Assembly (NCBI GenBank): GCA_030323885.1
Contig: CM059199.1
Location: forward strand, 42,168,590-42,232,589
Source of the DNA: Branchipolynoe longqiensis
Lineage: Eukaryota > Annelida > Polychaeta > Phyllodocida > Polynoidae
Reading direction: 5' to 3'
Length of the DNA: 64,000 nucleotides
Below, piece by piece: positions 62,368-64,000 of the stretch. The stretch's first letter is position 1, and each line of letters begins with the position of its first letter. Both the position numbers and the translations under genes were made by a program. Under the pieces are notes generated by a model. The model saw nothing but the letters and a program-made list of their open reading frames with translations. It made no database searches and was not told the DNA's origin.

Positions 62368-63425
62368 AGTTGCATAGTCTGATGGTTTTGAATTTCTGTA
62401 CTTTTTGTGAGAAAAATATATTAGATCGATCATTAGTATTTACTTTACATTAGTTCAAAGTTAGTTTTATTTTAAATGGTAAACTTTTGAGATATTTTGA
62501 GTGCAAACATGGAAAATTAGTTTTGGCAAGCTTGCCAAAACTCTGACACCATAGACTTCTGGGGCCAAATGTATGAGTCCGGGTTAGGGCTCGTAACCCA
62601 CGCGTCGTGCGGATTTCCTGGGTTAGCGGCCCAAAGTGTCAATGGGTCGAGGGTTAACGTCGCCTTCACTAACCCCAACTTGAGCCTGGGTTAACGTCTG
62701 GGTTAGGCACCGACTCGGGCCAAATCTATTCAATGCGACCATATTTAACAGAATTACATACACAATAAGTTAAATTTTATCAATTTAACCCTAAATTCGA
62801 AGCGTTATAAGGCTACCGCCGCATTGGCGGCAATATTAATAGTTATATTTTCTAATCGACGAAAGTACAGTAAACAAACCACCGCCGCTGCCAGTATGGA
62901 AAGCGACGTCGATGCGGCGGCGGTGGCGATTTGTTTACTTTACGTTCGTCGATTCGAAAATATAAATATTAATATCGCCACCAATGTGGTGGTAGCCTTA
63001 ATAACGCTTCGAATTTTGGGTTAAATTGATAAAATTTCACTTATTGCGTATGTAATTCTGTTAAATATGATAGCATTTAATATATTTGACCCTAATATAT
63101 GGCTACAAACGCAGAGGGATTTCTCAAATCTATAAATAACGCACTGGTTAGCTAACCAAGCTTTGGCCACATATATTTCCCGTGACACATATACCAACAC
63201 CGACGTTAGCTAACCTGCCGGCCGCCCTTAACGCCGGAGCCGATAAATAATGGCTCATACATTTAGGCCCTGCAGTAATAGGTTCTGTTAAATTGACTCA
63301 GTATTGTCTTCTACGCAGAAACACATGCTTAATAAGTGCATCAGTATCTACCTTAGATATGTCAAATCAAATCTAGATAATTGGTTTGGTTTTGAAAATT
63401 TGATATTTCATCAGACTATGCAGAT
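62368..63425. mobile_element. TTAA-flanked MITE, split by a Harbinger-like MITE
   Basis: TTAA at 62364-62367 and 63426-63429. Ends AGTTGCATAGTCTGATGG and, on the minus strand, ATCTGCATAGTCTGATGA. The internal palindrome TTTTGGCAAGCTTGCCAAAA is at 62523. A TTAA target is used by piggyBac and Kolobok classes. The most complete copy of the family in the window. Confidence 0.7.
62562..63269. mobile_element. 708-bp Harbinger-like MITE, CTG duplication, copy 3
   Basis: Ends GGGCCAAATGTATGAG and complement of CTCATACATTTAGGCC; CTG at 62559-62561 and 63270-63272. The empty site CTTCTGCAGTAAC is seen in the related repeat at 39735 (complement). The central hairpin resembles copy 2 (TTTGTTTACTTTACGTTCG). 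No coding capacity. Confidence 0.8.
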
Positions 63426-63525
63426 TTAATGTCAATCCCTAGAGACTATTTACAGTATCATAGAATATCGACAGTACATCCTTAATCATGCTCTGTCTCA
63501 ATCGCTATATACATATATGTATACA

Positions 63526-63720
63526 CAGTAAAACCTCTCGAACCAATCACCACCACCACTGATCGGCCACGCCCCTATATCAATCGCGTTATTTGAGTCC
63601 TGAACGGTCGCCCATACAATGCCATTGAAAAGATACAAAAAAACTCTCTAAACCGACCACCTTCCTAATTGGACAATTTAAAGTCGGTTCCATGGTCGGT
63701 CGATTTAGAGAGTTTTACTG
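63526..63720. mobile_element. 195-bp pogo/Tigger-like MITE
   Basis: CAGTAAAACCTCTCGAACC at the left and complement of CAGTAAAACTCTCTAAATCG at the right, with TA at the right flank (the left TA has changed). These termini are typical of pogo-group Tc1/mariner MITEs in many animals. No transposase. Confidence 0.7.
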
Positions 63721-63848
63721 TATGGCCATATTACTCCCTTTATCTGGTCTGGCCAAAGGCACCTTGCGAGGCAGGTTGAACGGGGGTAGAAAACAAAGCG
63801 CACAAAGCAAGAGAGGTGGGGCGACAACAACTGATGTATTCATTTTCT

Positions 63849-63880
63849 GACGTGGTCGCCGAATCAGTAAGAACTCTGGG
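63849..63880 (+). mobile_element. SINE-A head 2 fragment
   Basis: ACGTGGTCGCCGAATCAGTAAG; truncated at 32 bp. Confidence 0.45.
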
Positions 63881-63882
63881 TT

Positions 63883-64000
63883 GATTTGTTTGTTGTTGTT
63901 GTTTTACGTCCTAGCAACATCTAAGGTCATATCAGGACGGGTACCGACTTGTGACAGTGCGCACTCATGGCGACTTTATAGTGCTGTCCCACTGGGAAAC
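63883..64000 (-). mobile_element. SINE-A, tail 1 and core, runs off window
   Basis: (GTT)n tail, CATCTAAGGTCATATCAGG to CTGTCCCACTGGGAAAC. The rest continues beyond the right edge. Confidence 0.85.

Overview
This is a repeat-saturated stretch of an animal nuclear genome. The evidence is a spliced chymotrypsin-fold protease gene with GT-AG introns, a tRNA-headed SINE superfamily at roughly one copy per 2 kb, non-LTR (LINE) fragments, a Gypsy integrase, two kinds of tyrosine-recombinase (YR) retrotransposon, and many inverted-repeat (MITE-like) elements. No bacterial operon, phage or CRISPR signature is visible. The mix is what I would expect of a marine invertebrate, perhaps a mollusc or other lophotrochozoan, but that is inference; the sequence does not fix the phylum.

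Layout. 0-10 kb: the 3' part of a secreted-type serine protease gene on the + strand (five exons between 2990 and 9973; the exon with the catalytic His lies upstream or was not found). Its introns are filled with SINEs and foldback elements, and its stop codon sits in the first unit of a 12-bp satellite. 10-16 kb: two copies of a MITE with 9-bp target duplications, an inverted repeat pair, a foldback element and microsatellites. 16-20 kb: a decayed DIRS-like YR element (gag-like region, RNase H and recombinase, with no reverse transcriptase found), carrying a Harbinger-like MITE. 20.2-24.8 kb: a nearly complete Ngaro-type element with the A1-coding-B1-A2-B2 split direct repeats, broken by several frameshifts. 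25-30 kb: SINEs, one of them split by a 676-bp mini-Gypsy element that encodes an integrase core, then a 174-bp satellite. 29.6-33 kb: LINE fragments, including a LINE inserted into an oppositely oriented LINE, around a 64-bp minisatellite that is open in all three frames of one strand. 33-45 kb: a 19-bp minisatellite, SINEs, a hAT-like MITE, more LINE and TTAA-flanked MITE debris, and a foldback element nested in another MITE. 45-47.4 kb: 8-bp and 12-bp arrays. 47.4-64 kb: SINEs split by Harbinger-like and TGT...ACA elements, LINE 3' ends, a 0.9-kb G-rich block, a CCGG-rich foldback element and a pogo-like MITE.

How the parts relate. The SINEs act as a built-in ruler. At least four (about 26.9, 36.5, 47.5 and 50.8 kb) are interrupted by other elements, so the empty target sequence is known and target duplications can be read directly. 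The SINE 3' tail resembles the 3' UTR of the LINE fragment at 29.6-30.2 kb, which suggests a partner element. The most unusual signal is a group of inverted-repeat elements (1130, 1959, 6072, 13660, 42773, 48688, 60198). Several share a terminal GTCACAC-type motif and 3-bp TWA or CWG duplications, while each is filled with its own 10-12 bp iterated motif, reminiscent of Drosophila FB and sea-urchin TU elements. The only clear single-copy gene is the protease; two further exon-like segments near 30.3 and 34.4 kb are weak candidates.

Terms used below. SINE-A is the main SINE (tRNA-like head, body, core with GTCAGGATAATGTGACTGAG, then a tail). Head 1 contains GGCCGAATGAGTTGAGC, head 2 contains GCCGAATCGGTAGAGC. 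Tail 1 contains GATATGACCTTAGATGTTGC, tail 2 contains GAGGAAGACC and GAAATTTCCCCTGC. SINE-B has a different tRNA-like head (GTGGAGTGGTTAGAGC). All boundaries were read by eye.
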